DNA of 37,974 bases from positions 1 through 37,974 of the forward strand of contig CAZWIF010000004.1 in the NCBI GenBank assembly GCA_964634355.1, given 5' to 3'. The position numbers and the translations under genes were made by a program. The notes beneath the pieces are model-generated. The model had not been told where the DNA came from. It did not search any database and was given only the letters and a program-made list of their open reading frames with translations. Source of the stretch: CAKPSH01 sp964634355 (GTDB lineage: Bacteria; Bacillota; Clostridia; TANB77; CAG-508). This document shows positions 17,273-26,041 of this stretch, in pieces (position 1 is the stretch's first letter; every line of letters starts with the position of its first letter).

Positions 17273-18454
17273 ATGAAAAAAATTGGAATTGATTTTACAT
17301 ATATTAAAGATAATTCTGTAACAGGTGTAAGGAAACATGGGGAGGAAATTTTAAACGGTCTTATAAAGGCAAATGCAGATTATGAGATAGTCCTATTTGT
17401 GGAGGAAAGTTTAAAAGAGTCATTTGAAAGTAAATACCCAAATTATAAAATTGTTCCAATGAAATATTGGTTTAAAAACATAAAATATGTAAGAAGAATA
17501 AATATGACGAAAATAGGAACAGAAATAAAAGCAAAGAAGATGGAAAGAGAAAATTGTGACATCTTAATATATCCTTATACTTATAAATTAACTCCATTGA
17601 TAAAGAAACAAGAAAAAATAATTTCAATACTTGATTTAATACCATTAGATGAAATAAAAGACAAAGAATCTAGGATATATAATAAAATAAAAAAACAAAA
17701 TATAAAAATAATGAACCAATCTAAATATATAGTAACTATTTCAGAATATTCCAAGAAAAGATTGCAGGAGATAAATCCTGATTATAAAGGAGAAATATTT
17801 GTAATACCAAGTCCTGTTGAAAAACCTAAAAAAACTAATAAAAAAGTTTCAGATATAATAAATAAAGATATACCATATATATTTTCTATAAATTCATTTT
17901 TCAAGAATAAGAATCAAATAACATTAGTCAAGGCCTTTAATAGAATAAAAGATGAAATATCACATAGTTTAATTTTGGTAGGAAGACCGGAATTGGAGTC
18001 AGGGAAAAGTGGCTATAATGAAATTATAGATTATATAGAAAAAAATAATTTACAAGAAAGAGTACTTGTATTATCGCATATATCTGATGAAGATAGAAAT
18101 ACTTTGTTTTATAATACAGATTTATTTGTAACAACATCTTTAATGGAAGGATTTGGAAGGACACCAGTTGAAGCTGCATTATGTACAGTTCCTGTAATAT
18201 CAACAAAGACGACGTCACTACCTGAAGCGACAATGAATGAAGTATTTTATTATGAAAATGCAATTGATGATGAAGAACTAGCAAGGAAAATGCTAGAAGT
18301 ATTAAATAATAAACCATCAAAGGAAAGGCTAGACGAAATATCAAGAAAATTAGAAAAAGAATATAGTGAACAAAGAATAACAGGGATGTATATTAAATTG
18401 ATTAACCATATTTTGAAAGGAGAAGAAAATGCAAAGGACAAAACAATCAATTAA
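17273..18454 (+). CDS. GT4-like glycosyltransferase
   Basis: A 393-residue GT-B transferase opening with KKIGIDFTYIKDNSVTGVRKH, with an acceptor domain of alternating strands and helices. The donor domain has FSINSFFKNKNQITLVKAF, HISDEDRNTLFY and EGFGRTPVEAALC, a GT4 E-x7-E region whose second Glu is conserved. GAAAGGA precedes the ATG. Its 3' end overlaps the flippase gene by 26 bases, so the two are probably translationally coupled. Its sugar is unknown. It is more divergent from the two preceding GT4 genes than those are from each other. Confidence 0.86.
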   Translation: MKKIGIDFTYIKDNSVTGVRKHGEEILNGLIKANADYEIVLFVEESLKESFESKYPNYKIVPMKYWFKNIKYVRRINMTKIGTEIKAKKMERENCDILIYPYTYKLTPLIKKQEKIISILDLIPLDEIKDKESRIYNKIKKQNIKIMNQSKYIVTISEYSKKRLQEINPDYKGEIFVIPSPVEKPKKTNKKVSDIINKDIPYIFSINSFFKNKNQITLVKAFNRIKDEISHSLILVGRPELESGKSGYNEIIDYIEKNNLQERVLVLSHISDEDRNTLFYNTDLFVTTSLMEGFGRTPVEAALCTVPVISTKTTSLPEATMNEVFYYENAIDDEELARKMLEVLNNKPSKERLDEISRKLEKEYSEQRITGMYIKLINHILKGEENAKDKTIN

Positions 18455-20003
18455 AAATGCAGGATTTTCACTCATTTGTCAAGTGGTACAATTATTAATA
18501 CAGATGGCAACAAGAATTGCTTTTATAAAAATAATAGGGCAAGAATATTTAGGATTAAATAGCTTATTTACAGATTTATTAGTAGCATTGCAATTAGTTG
18601 AATTAGGGATTGGTCCAGCTATTGCATATAGTTTATACAAACCATTAGCAGATAAAAACAAAGAAAAAATAAAATCATTAATGAATTTATTTAAAAAGGC
18701 ATATATAGCGATAGGAATACTTATATTAATTTTAGGTATTTGTTTTACACCTTTTTATAGATTCTTTATAAATGAAGTCCCTGATATATCAAATTTGGAT
18801 TTAATATATTTATTATTTGTATTTAATACAGCAATATCATATTTTTATTCATATTATAGAACATTAGTAATTAGTGATCAAAAAAAATATTTGGATATAT
18901 TAATACAAACTGGAATAACTTCAATGGTCTCTTTAGTTCAAATAGGAATTTTATTTATAACACATAATTACATATTATATATTATTGTACAAATAGTTGG
19001 AACATTTTTGATAAACTTTATTGCATCAAGGATAGCTTTAAAACAATATCCTTTCTTGAAAGAGAAGAAAGTTGAAAAACTTGACAAAGAGTCATATGGG
19101 GAAATTAAGAAAAATATTTTTGCAATGATTTTTCACAAGGTTGGAGGAATAATTCGAGATGCTACAGATAATATACTTATTTCAAAATATATTGGACTTG
19201 CTATTACTGGAGTATATTCTAATTATTCTATGATAACTAAAAATTTAAGTACTATAATTACTCAAATATTTGCTGCTGTTTTATCTAGCGTTGGAAATTT
19301 ACATGCTACTGCTGATAAAAAGTCACAAATGGAGGTCTTTGAGAAAATTAATTTTATGAATTTTTGGATTGCTTCTTTTTGTGCTTGTTGTTTTGGAGCA
19401 CTAATAAATTCTTTTATTCTAGTAATAGCTGATGAATCATATTTATTAGAATTTTATATAACAATATTAATAACAATAAAATTTTATTTAGAAATTATGA
19501 GAAAAACCCCTTGGATGTTTTGTGAAGCTGCAGGAATATATTGGGAAGGCAAGACAAAACCAATATGGGAAGTTATAGTTAATTTGGTATTATCAATAAT
19601 CCTAGTTAAAATAATAGGAATAGCAGGTATATTTTTAGGCACCATTATAACTATTTTATTGATAGATTTAACATTTGAACCATATCTTGCATTTAAATAT
19701 GTCTTAAAAGAAAAATTAAGCAAATATTATATTAAATATATAATATATTTAGGAGTAACGACACTTATGTTTATTGTCACTTGTTGGACATGTTCATTAG
19801 TGCCAGGAGTAGGAATTATATCATTTATAGCAAAAGGAATTGTTGCAGTAATTATAACAAATTTAGTTGTAATGGTAACAATGTTTAGAACAGAGGAATT
19901 CAAATATACAATTGAATTAGCCAAAAGATATATAGAACCATTTATTGCTAAAATAAAATACAGTGTTAAGAGTGGATTTAATAATGGAAAAGGAACAGCT
20001 TAA
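18429..20003 (+). CDS. Wzx-type oligosaccharide flippase
   Basis: Polytopic membrane protein of 524 residues of the polysaccharide-transporter branch of the MOP superfamily. The N-terminal amphipathic start (KNAGFSLICQVVQLLIQM) and segments such as FIKIIGQEYLGLNSLFTD are typical of capsule flippases; about 12-14 membrane helices are visible. It should move the undecaprenyl-linked repeat unit across the membrane for the Wzy polymerase. AAGGAG lies within the end of the preceding gene, which it overlaps. It is the last gene of the operon; a hairpin terminator follows at 20016-20044. Confidence 0.9.
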   Translation: MQRTKQSIKNAGFSLICQVVQLLIQMATRIAFIKIIGQEYLGLNSLFTDLLVALQLVELGIGPAIAYSLYKPLADKNKEKIKSLMNLFKKAYIAIGILILILGICFTPFYRFFINEVPDISNLDLIYLLFVFNTAISYFYSYYRTLVISDQKKYLDILIQTGITSMVSLVQIGILFITHNYILYIIVQIVGTFLINFIASRIALKQYPFLKEKKVEKLDKESYGEIKKNIFAMIFHKVGGIIRDATDNILISKYIGLAITGVYSNYSMITKNLSTIITQIFAAVLSSVGNLHATADKKSQMEVFEKINFMNFWIASFCACCFGALINSFILVIADESYLLEFYITILITIKFYLEIMRKTPWMFCEAAGIYWEGKTKPIWEVIVNLVLSIILVKIIGIAGIFLGTIITILLIDLTFEPYLAFKYVLKEKLSKYYIKYIIYLGVTTLMFIVTCWTCSLVPGVGIISFIAKGIVAVIITNLVVMVTMFRTEEFKYTIELAKRYIEPFIAKIKYSVKSGFNNGKGTA

Positions 20004-20015
20004 GAGTATCAATAT

Positions 20016-20044
20016 GGGCGAGCCGCCTTGCGTTCGCCCTTTTT
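20016..20044 (+). terminator. Rho-independent terminator after wzx
   Basis: Stem GGGCGAGC (20016-20023) with GTTCGCCC (20032-20039), one G-T pair, 8-base loop, then TTTTT. It separates the convergent wzx and MBOAT genes. The GGGC...GCCCTTTT layout followed by TTGTAAAT recalls the intergenic repeat family, with a different core. Confidence 0.8.
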
Positions 20045-20095
20045 AACATTTGTAAATATTTCGCTACTAAAAGTTTATACTCACTTTAATCTAGA

Positions 20096-21526
20096 CTAAA
20101 ATCTAAAATATATGAAAGGACTATATGATGAGCCTGTCATATATAGAATTGCCAATAAAAATATTATTATTAATATAATAAATTCTATAATTTCTAATAT
20201 CCAAATATTATTGTCTTTTACTTTTTCACATATTTTATTTTTTATGAAGGATATAATAGGAGTTGAGAATATTATAGCAGCAATACAAAATGTTATATTC
20301 TCAACATTTAATATAGAATATATTGCTTCTAATCCATTAATATTAAATACAAACATACATTTTATATAATCAATAGCTATTGTTAAATTATCTGCTCTAA
20401 AGAATACCCAACCGATTAATATAATTACTAGTGTATATACTCTTTTTATTATGGTTGGCATTTTCTCAAGTATTTCTCCAAATTTTCCTCTCTCTAATAT
20501 TAGAAATATTCCATACCATAGTCCCCAAACTATAAAGTTCCAACTTGCTCCATGCCAAATTCCCGTTATTATAAATACTATTAATAAATTTCTATATGTT
20601 TTCCATTTTCCCTCTCTACTACCTCCTAGAGGTATATATATGTAATCCTTAAACCATGTTGATAATGATATGTGCCATCTTCTCCAGAATTCTTTAATTG
20701 ATTTTGATATATATGGATAATTAAAATTTTCAAGAAAATCAAAGCCAAACATTTTTCCAAGTCCTATTGCCATATCTGAATAGCCAGAAAAATCATGATA
20801 TATCTGTAATGCATATAATATTATTCCAACCCAAGCTATAATACTATTATTATAATATTCACTATTTTCAAATATAGTATCTGCAATATATCCTGCTGAA
20901 TTTGAAAGTAAAATCTTCTTAGAAAAACCTATTATAAATCTTTTTATTCCTGCATAAAATTTCTCAATAGTAACACTTCTATTATTTATTTGTTCATTTA
21001 TATCTGTATATCTTACTATTGGACCTGCTATCATTTGTGGAAATAGCATTATATATAAGGCTAAATCAATGATATTTTTTTGTGCTTCAACTTTATTTTT
21101 ATATACATCTATAACGTATGACAATATTTGAAATGTAAAAAATGATATTCCTATTGGTAATGTTATTGCTCTTACTTGAATATTTATATTAAAATTTAAG
21201 AAACCTAATAAGTTTAATAAATTTTCTAATATAAAGTTAAAATATTTATAATATACTAATACTCCTATATCTATTAAAAGTACTAATATGAATATTAATT
21301 TTTTACTTTTTTTATTATTTTCATATTTTGCTAATGCCAAACCTGCTACGTAATTTATAAATATTAACATAGCAAGTAACAATACATATGAGCCTCCACC
21401 CCAGGAATAACAAATAATAGAGGCAATTAATAGTAGTGCATTCTGATATTTTCTTTTTGCTAAGAAATATAGGCATAATGTTAGTGGTAAAAATATGAAC
21501 AAAAATACCGGTGTAGTAAATACCAT
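20096..21526 (-). CDS. MBOAT-family O-acyltransferase (AlgI-like)
   Basis: Polytopic membrane acyltransferase of 476 residues, with the AlgI-type opening MVFTTPVFLFIFLPL and about ten or more helices. The two family histidines are present: His285 in EFWRRWHISLSTW and His325 in GIWHGASWNF; the second is the catalytic one in AlgI. In AlgI/DltB/PatA-type systems this protein takes an acyl group from a cytoplasmic donor and passes it outward for O-acetylation of a polymer. The adjacent AlgJ/DHHW-like gene, 2 bases upstream on the same strand, is the usual extracellular partner. The pair lies convergent to the polysaccharide operon, so capsule O-acetylation is the natural inference. Confidence 0.9.
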   Translation of the reverse strand: MVFTTPVFLFIFLPLTLCLYFLAKRKYQNALLLIASIICYSWGGGSYVLLLAMLIFINYVAGLALAKYENNKKSKKLIFILVLLIDIGVLVYYKYFNFILENLLNLLGFLNFNINIQVRAITLPIGISFFTFQILSYVIDVYKNKVEAQKNIIDLALYIMLFPQMIAGPIVRYTDINEQINNRSVTIEKFYAGIKRFIIGFSKKILLSNSAGYIADTIFENSEYYNNSIIAWVGIILYALQIYHDFSGYSDMAIGLGKMFGFDFLENFNYPYISKSIKEFWRRWHISLSTWFKDYIYIPLGGSREGKWKTYRNLLIVFIITGIWHGASWNFIVWGLWYGIFLILERGKFGEILEKMPTIIKRVYTLVIILIGWVFFRADNLTIAIDYIKCMFVFNINGLEAIYSILNVENITFCIAAIIFSTPIISFIKNKICEKVKDNNIWILEIIEFIILIIIFLLAILYMTGSSYSPFIYFRF

Positions 21527-21528
21527 GC

Positions 21529-22731
21529 TTATTCTCCTTCCTTTGCTATTTCTGGAAAACCATATTCTTCTAAGTATTGTCTTAATATTTTAGGAAAACC
21601 TGCTCCCATATCATCTAGATATTCTTGATTTACTTCTAATATAATAATGTCTTTATCTCGTAAATATTCATCTAATATTTCTTTAGTTACATTATTATCG
21701 TCCATTTCTTCTTGTACAGTATTTCCATTTTTATCATAATGCCTTATAAATTGTCTGTAAAACATAAAGTCTATTTCTGAAAATATATTTTTGGTCATAG
21801 TCTCAGTTAAATGCCAACTAAAACTGCCTCCCTGCATAAATAATTTTTTATTTGGTATATTTCCATTTTCAAAATTTAATATTGTTTTATAATATATTTC
21901 TTCCTTATCTTTATTAAATATATTTAATAAAGAAAATAAATCCGAATCAGTCGATTGATCTTCAAATATATCATTAGAGGTTTGTATATCTACTATTTCA
22001 AAATTTCTTAAGTTTAGTGTAGAAGTATTATCTATATAATTAATAAATTCTCTTAATACGTATGAAGAAGCCGCATAACTCCAATGAATTCCCGTTTTAT
22101 AATACAAAGGTACCTTAATATTTTCTTCATTTTCTCTAAAAAATTTAGGAGAATCATAATACTTTATCCCTTCAGATTGTAATAATGGTACAAAGATATC
22201 ATAATTTCTTGTATATTCTGACACATTTTTAGCCATTTCATAGTATTTATCTGGTATATACTCTGAGCAAAATTCTGCTTTGCTTGGAGTTATTATTACA
22301 TAAAATTCTTTTCCATTATTATTGCAAATATCCTGTATAGCTTTAATATCTTTTACTAAATCATTTAAGTATTCCTCTGATACCACAGTATTAATTCCTA
22401 GATATTCATTTACATACAATTCTTCAAATAGATAATTTTCTTTTCCAATTATCGCATAACCTTGCTTAAAAATATCATATCTTAATTGATTATAGCATTT
22501 TATAAATATATTTCTATAAGGAAAATTTTCTGCATAGTATGTATCAAAATCTTTTTGATATTCCCCGTTTAAATAAGATTTAATTGAATAAATTGGCTCT
22601 GAAATTTCATCTGTTATTCCATAAAGTTGCTCATCTTTTACTACATGTAATAGTGAATTTAGATATGGAAAAGTAATTATAATCATAAAAATAATTATAA
22701 AAACAATTTTATATTTTTTACTATTTTTCAT
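21529..22731 (-). CDS. AlgJ/DHHW-like extracellular acetyltransferase partner
   Basis: A 400-residue protein with an N-terminal membrane anchor (about residues 8-30) and an SGNH-like extracellular domain. Family landmarks are VIITPSKAEFCSEYIP, YYKTGIHWSYAASSY (His216) and LFMQGGSFSWHL (Ser303). In AlgJ/AlgX the matching motifs carry Asp-x-His and a catalytic Ser; here the Asp position before His is Gly, which is unusual. The start is set to ATG 22731, with AGGAG 13 bases upstream on the minus strand; an in-frame TTG at 22758 also exists. It forms an operon with the MBOAT gene and presumably accepts the acetyl group outside the cell. Confidence 0.8.
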   Translation of the reverse strand: MKNSKKYKIVFIIIFMIIITFPYLNSLLHVVKDEQLYGITDEISEPIYSIKSYLNGEYQKDFDTYYAENFPYRNIFIKCYNQLRYDIFKQGYAIIGKENYLFEELYVNEYLGINTVVSEEYLNDLVKDIKAIQDICNNNGKEFYVIITPSKAEFCSEYIPDKYYEMAKNVSEYTRNYDIFVPLLQSEGIKYYDSPKFFRENEENIKVPLYYKTGIHWSYAASSYVLREFINYIDNTSTLNLRNFEIVDIQTSNDIFEDQSTDSDLFSLLNIFNKDKEEIYYKTILNFENGNIPNKKLFMQGGSFSWHLTETMTKNIFSEIDFMFYRQFIRHYDKNGNTVQEEMDDNNVTKEILDEYLRDKDIIILEVNQEYLDDMGAGFPKILRQYLEEYGFPEIAKEGE

Positions 22732-22947
22732 TTTTACTTTATTTCTCCTAATTATCAATATATATTATTATTTCGTCATTACCTTTATTATCTTTTAATA
22801 TAAAAAACTCTACTGCATTAATTCTCAAAAAGAAAAATCCTTGTAGTATTTATATTTCAGCTCTTAAATATAGTTAAATCAACGATTTTCAGAATTGCAA
22901 CTACAAACTTGTCATTTTTAATCATTCATATATTAGCATAACACGAC

Positions 22948-22969
22948 AAAAAATGCAAGAGCATTTTTT
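22948..22969. terminator. A-tract/T-tract hairpin, terminator-like in both directions
   Basis: AAAAAATGC (22948-22956), AAGA loop, GCATTTTTT (22961-22969): a perfect 9-bp stem. It lies between two divergent genes, where neither needs a terminator. Confidence 0.55.
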
Positions 22970-23046
22970 ACAGAGGCATTTCATCACATTTGTTACAAAA
23001 TTGTAGGCTTAATTTTTTGAAATTGTAAAATCAGAAAAAGAATCTA

Positions 23047-23075
23047 TTGCTTTTTTGAAAATGATATGTTATATT
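23047..23075 (+). promoter_or_regulatory. Promoter of the CotH-VTC-DUF4956 operon
   Basis: TTGCTT (23047-23052), a 17-base spacer and TATATT (23070-23075), with TGT before the -10. A 10-bp inverted repeat overlaps the -10/start region (23072-23081) and recurs next to the GGGAGG ribosome site (23114-23123). Confidence 0.5.
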
Positions 23076-23133
23076 GTCTAATATAATGAAATCAAAATAA
23101 TAAAAATATATATTTAGACAATAGGGAGGATTT

Positions 23134-24630
23134 ATGAAATATATTATAAATAAAAAGGTATTATTGCTTTTTATTGCTGTAATATTGTTTTTTATAGTTC
23201 TATTCATAGATTTTAATTATTACAAAAATTTATATATCTCTAGCAATTATATAGATATTAGTGAAGTTGAGAAAATTACTGAAGGTAGAGAAGAGTATGG
23301 AGACATTATAAATCTATATTATAAAGATAATGTAATACCTTATAACATAGATGAAAATTATTATTTGTTTCATGTAGCAAACAGTGAAGAATATAAAAAA
23401 ATATATTCTGATAATACTTTTAGTGCTAATATTATAAATCAAGAGGATGATAATACAATACATTTAATTATATATAATGATAATTATTATAAAATTACTA
23501 AAATTAAGCTTACAAATATTCCAGTTATATCAATCAATACAAATGAAACCATAGAAGAAAAAATGTATGGAGACATATACTTATATAGCTCAAATGAAAC
23601 ACTGAATACAACTAATATAATAAATTATAATTGTGAATTTCATATAAGAGGAGTATCAAGCCAAGGGGCACAAAAAAAATCTTATAAAATAAATCTGTTA
23701 ACGAGTAAAGGAAAGAAGCTTGAAATATCTATGCTAGGAATGGACAGTGATGATGATTGGATTTTAAATCCACTTTTTTCAGATGAATCTTACATAAGAG
23801 AAAAAATAGGATATGATATTTGGAATTCATTGAGTGATGAATTTAATCATACTCTAGAATATGTTGAATTAATAATAGATAATTCATATCAAGGAATATA
23901 TTGTTTACAAGAAGCAGTTGATTTAGATATTTTAGCAGCAGATAAGAATAACGATTTTTTTATATCTATAAAAAAATATCCTGACAATATAGAAAACAGT
24001 GTATTATTTGACGATTCGTATACTGAAGAATCAGAAATAATAGATGAATTTGAAATGGAAGAGGGACTTGAGAATAATTATAGCCTGAGAAGAAACCTAT
24101 TACGAGCATTTATGAATAAGAAAAACGGTATAGCGGAAAATAGTATAGAGTATGATTTGAAAAACAATGCAAATTACACTGTATTTATAAATTTGATATT
24201 AGCACCAGATAATATTTTTATAAACCAAAAAATATTATTTAGGAATATGGAAAATTATTATTTAATTCAAAAAACACCATGGGATTTAGATTTTTCAATG
24301 TTAAATAAGATTATGGCACAATCGGTGAAATATATATGGGACATTAATGTGATTTTGTGCGATGTAACATTATCAACTGAATATACTGAAAGCTATGAAT
24401 TTATGCAATATCAAAAAGAACAATATTTTAAAATCAGGGAGACAATATATAATGAGGAAACTTTAAATAATATGATAGATTCATATTGTAATTATTTAAA
24501 ACAAAGTGGGGCAGTTGAAAGAAACTGTGCAAAATGGGGTAATAATAACTTTGAAGAAGAATGTCAAGTGCTAAAAAATTTTTTCAAGGAGAGAATTGCT
24601 GTTTTAGATGACTACTATGGAGGTTTATAA
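23134..24630 (+). CDS. CotH-type kinase family protein, membrane-anchored
   Basis: A 498-residue protein with one N-terminal membrane helix (about residues 8-26), a beta-rich spacer to about 140, and a CotH kinase domain. CotH of Bacillus phosphorylates spore coat proteins and has an atypical kinase fold. The signatures seen are HIRGVSSQGAQKKSY (170-184), DDWILN (207-212), QGIYCLQE (253-260), and PWDLDFSM (382-389) with the two aspartates of the metal/catalytic motif. The anchor places the kinase outside the membrane. GGGAGG precedes the ATG, and the stop codon overlaps the next ATG. Proteins of this family are not limited to spore coats; here the VTC and DUF4956 partners suggest an envelope phosphorylation role, which is inference. 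Confidence 0.85.
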   Translation: MKYIINKKVLLLFIAVILFFIVLFIDFNYYKNLYISSNYIDISEVEKITEGREEYGDIINLYYKDNVIPYNIDENYYLFHVANSEEYKKIYSDNTFSANIINQEDDNTIHLIIYNDNYYKITKIKLTNIPVISINTNETIEEKMYGDIYLYSSNETLNTTNIINYNCEFHIRGVSSQGAQKKSYKINLLTSKGKKLEISMLGMDSDDDWILNPLFSDESYIREKIGYDIWNSLSDEFNHTLEYVELIIDNSYQGIYCLQEAVDLDILAADKNNDFFISIKKYPDNIENSVLFDDSYTEESEIIDEFEMEEGLENNYSLRRNLLRAFMNKKNGIAENSIEYDLKNNANYTVFINLILAPDNIFINQKILFRNMENYYLIQKTPWDLDFSMLNKIMAQSVKYIWDINVILCDVTLSTEYTESYEFMQYQKEQYFKIRETIYNEETLNNMIDSYCNYLKQSGAVERNCAKWGNNNFEEECQVLKNFFKERIAVLDDYYGGL

Positions 24631-25325
24631 TGGAGTATAGAAGAGAACTAAAATATATTGTGAAAAGTAGTGATTTAGCAATATTAGAACAACGAATGAA
24701 TACCGTAATGAAGTTGGACAAGAATGTATTTGATGGTAATGCTTATAATATTAGAAGCATTTACTTTGATAATTATTATAATGAATATTTTTATGATAAT
24801 GAGGATGGAGTTAATGAAAGATTAAAAATTAGAATGAGAATATATAATAGGTCGGATTCCATAATAAAATTAGAAATAAAATACAAGAATAATGGGGTAA
24901 CTAAAAAAGAAGCTTGTTGTATTAGTAGAGCTGTATGCGATAAATTAATTCGTGGTGAAAAATTAAACATAACTGATTGCAAAAACAACAAGGTGTTAAA
25001 TAAAATTTATATAGAAGAACACACGAAATTATTAAAGCCTAAGGTTATAGTAGAATACGAAAGAAGAGCATATGTTGATTATATTGGAAATGTTAGAATT
25101 ACATTCGATACCAATATTAGAGCATCCAAATACATAGATAGATTTTTTGAAGAGGATATTTATGCAGCACCAATATTAGAAACAGGTGCACATGTTCTCG
25201 AAGTAAAATATGATGAATTATTACCAGATTATATATCTGGCAGTATAGAATTAAATACTCTTGAACAAACAGCATTTTCAAAATATTATTTATCAAGATT
25301 GAGATTTGAGGAGGAGATAATATGA
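24630..25325 (+). CDS. VTC-domain polyphosphate polymerase-like protein
   Basis: A 231-residue single VTC domain (CYTH/triphosphate-tunnel fold). In yeast Vtc4 this domain polymerises polyphosphate from ATP. Basic and acidic tunnel residues typical of the family are present: RRELKY (4-9), RSIYFDN (42-48), RLKIRMR (64-70), LEIKYK (81-86), VEYERRAY (141-148), VRITFDTN (155-162) and LEVKYDELLPDYI (190-202). The ATG overlaps the CotH stop, and its own stop overlaps the DUF4956 start, so expression is coupled. No membrane helix is seen, so it is cytosolic and may dock on the DUF4956 protein. Catalysis is likely from the conserved residues but unproven here. Confidence 0.88.
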   Translation: MEYRRELKYIVKSSDLAILEQRMNTVMKLDKNVFDGNAYNIRSIYFDNYYNEYFYDNEDGVNERLKIRMRIYNRSDSIIKLEIKYKNNGVTKKEACCISRAVCDKLIRGEKLNITDCKNNKVLNKIYIEEHTKLLKPKVIVEYERRAYVDYIGNVRITFDTNIRASKYIDRFFEEDIYAAPILETGAHVLEVKYDELLPDYISGSIELNTLEQTAFSKYYLSRLRFEEEII

Positions 25326-25993
25326 GTTTTAAAGATGTTATAAAAAGTTCAGTTTTAGAAGGTTTTTCTTCTGACATCACAACAACAAAAATTGTTATTA
25401 CATTAGTTTTTTCAGCGATAATAGGAATATTAATATATTTTGTTTATAAATACAAAACAAAATCAAGTTTTTATTCCAAGGATTTTAATATTGTTTTAGT
25501 TGGATTACCTGTTATAACAGCAGCAATAGTACTCGCAATGCAATCAAACATTGTCATTTCATTAGGTATGGTTGGTGCTCTATCAATAGTACGTTTTAGA
25601 AATGCAGTTAAAAGTTCAATGGATTTGTTATTCTTATTTTGGTCTATAAGTATTGGTATTATATGTGGTGCTGGAATTTATGAATTGGCTTTAATATTAT
25701 CATTTGTAATTGCAATATTATTAATTTTAAGTGACTATGTTCCATTGAAGAAACAATCATTATTACTAATTATTAATGGAAGCGATATCAATATTGAAGA
25801 AAATTTAATACCAAAATTAGAAAAATTAACTTCTTTTTATAAAATAAAATCAAGGAGTATACATAACAATCATGTTGATATGATAATTGAGATAAAGAGT
25901 AAAAAGGACTTTAAAATTGTTAAAGAATGTTCTGAAATTGAAAATGTTGAAAATGTAAGTCTATTATCTCATGATGGAGAAGAAAGATTATAA
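25322..25993 (+). CDS. DUF4956 membrane protein
   Basis: A 223-residue protein with about four membrane helices in the first 140 residues, a conserved LGMVGALSIVRFRNAVKSSMDL stretch split across helices, and a C-terminal cytosolic alpha/beta domain (about 145-223) that looks like a small ferredoxin-like or ACT-like fold. The MGALSIVRFR-type core is characteristic of DUF4956. It overlaps the VTC gene by 4 bases. Families DUF4956, VTC and CotH commonly occur together in Bacillota as I recall. It is a plausible membrane channel or sensor for the VTC product, but the function is unknown. Confidence 0.85.
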   Translation: MSFKDVIKSSVLEGFSSDITTTKIVITLVFSAIIGILIYFVYKYKTKSSFYSKDFNIVLVGLPVITAAIVLAMQSNIVISLGMVGALSIVRFRNAVKSSMDLLFLFWSISIGIICGAGIYELALILSFVIAILLILSDYVPLKKQSLLLIINGSDINIEENLIPKLEKLTSFYKIKSRSIHNNHVDMIIEIKSKKDFKIVKECSEIENVENVSLLSHDGEERL

Positions 25994-26041
25994 AAAAGTA
26001 TATTAATATCAAATAAGGTTACAATAAAAAAAGAGGTAAGT

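Larger units (their letters stand above)
22732..23133. other. 402-base divergent intergenic region
   Basis: No gene is seen. It holds a two-way terminator-like hairpin (22948-22969), a promoter for the CotH gene (23047-23075) and an inverted repeat TATTGTCTAA / TTAGACAATA (23072-23081 and 23114-23123). I could not find a convincing promoter for the minus-strand acetylation genes. Confidence 0.6.
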
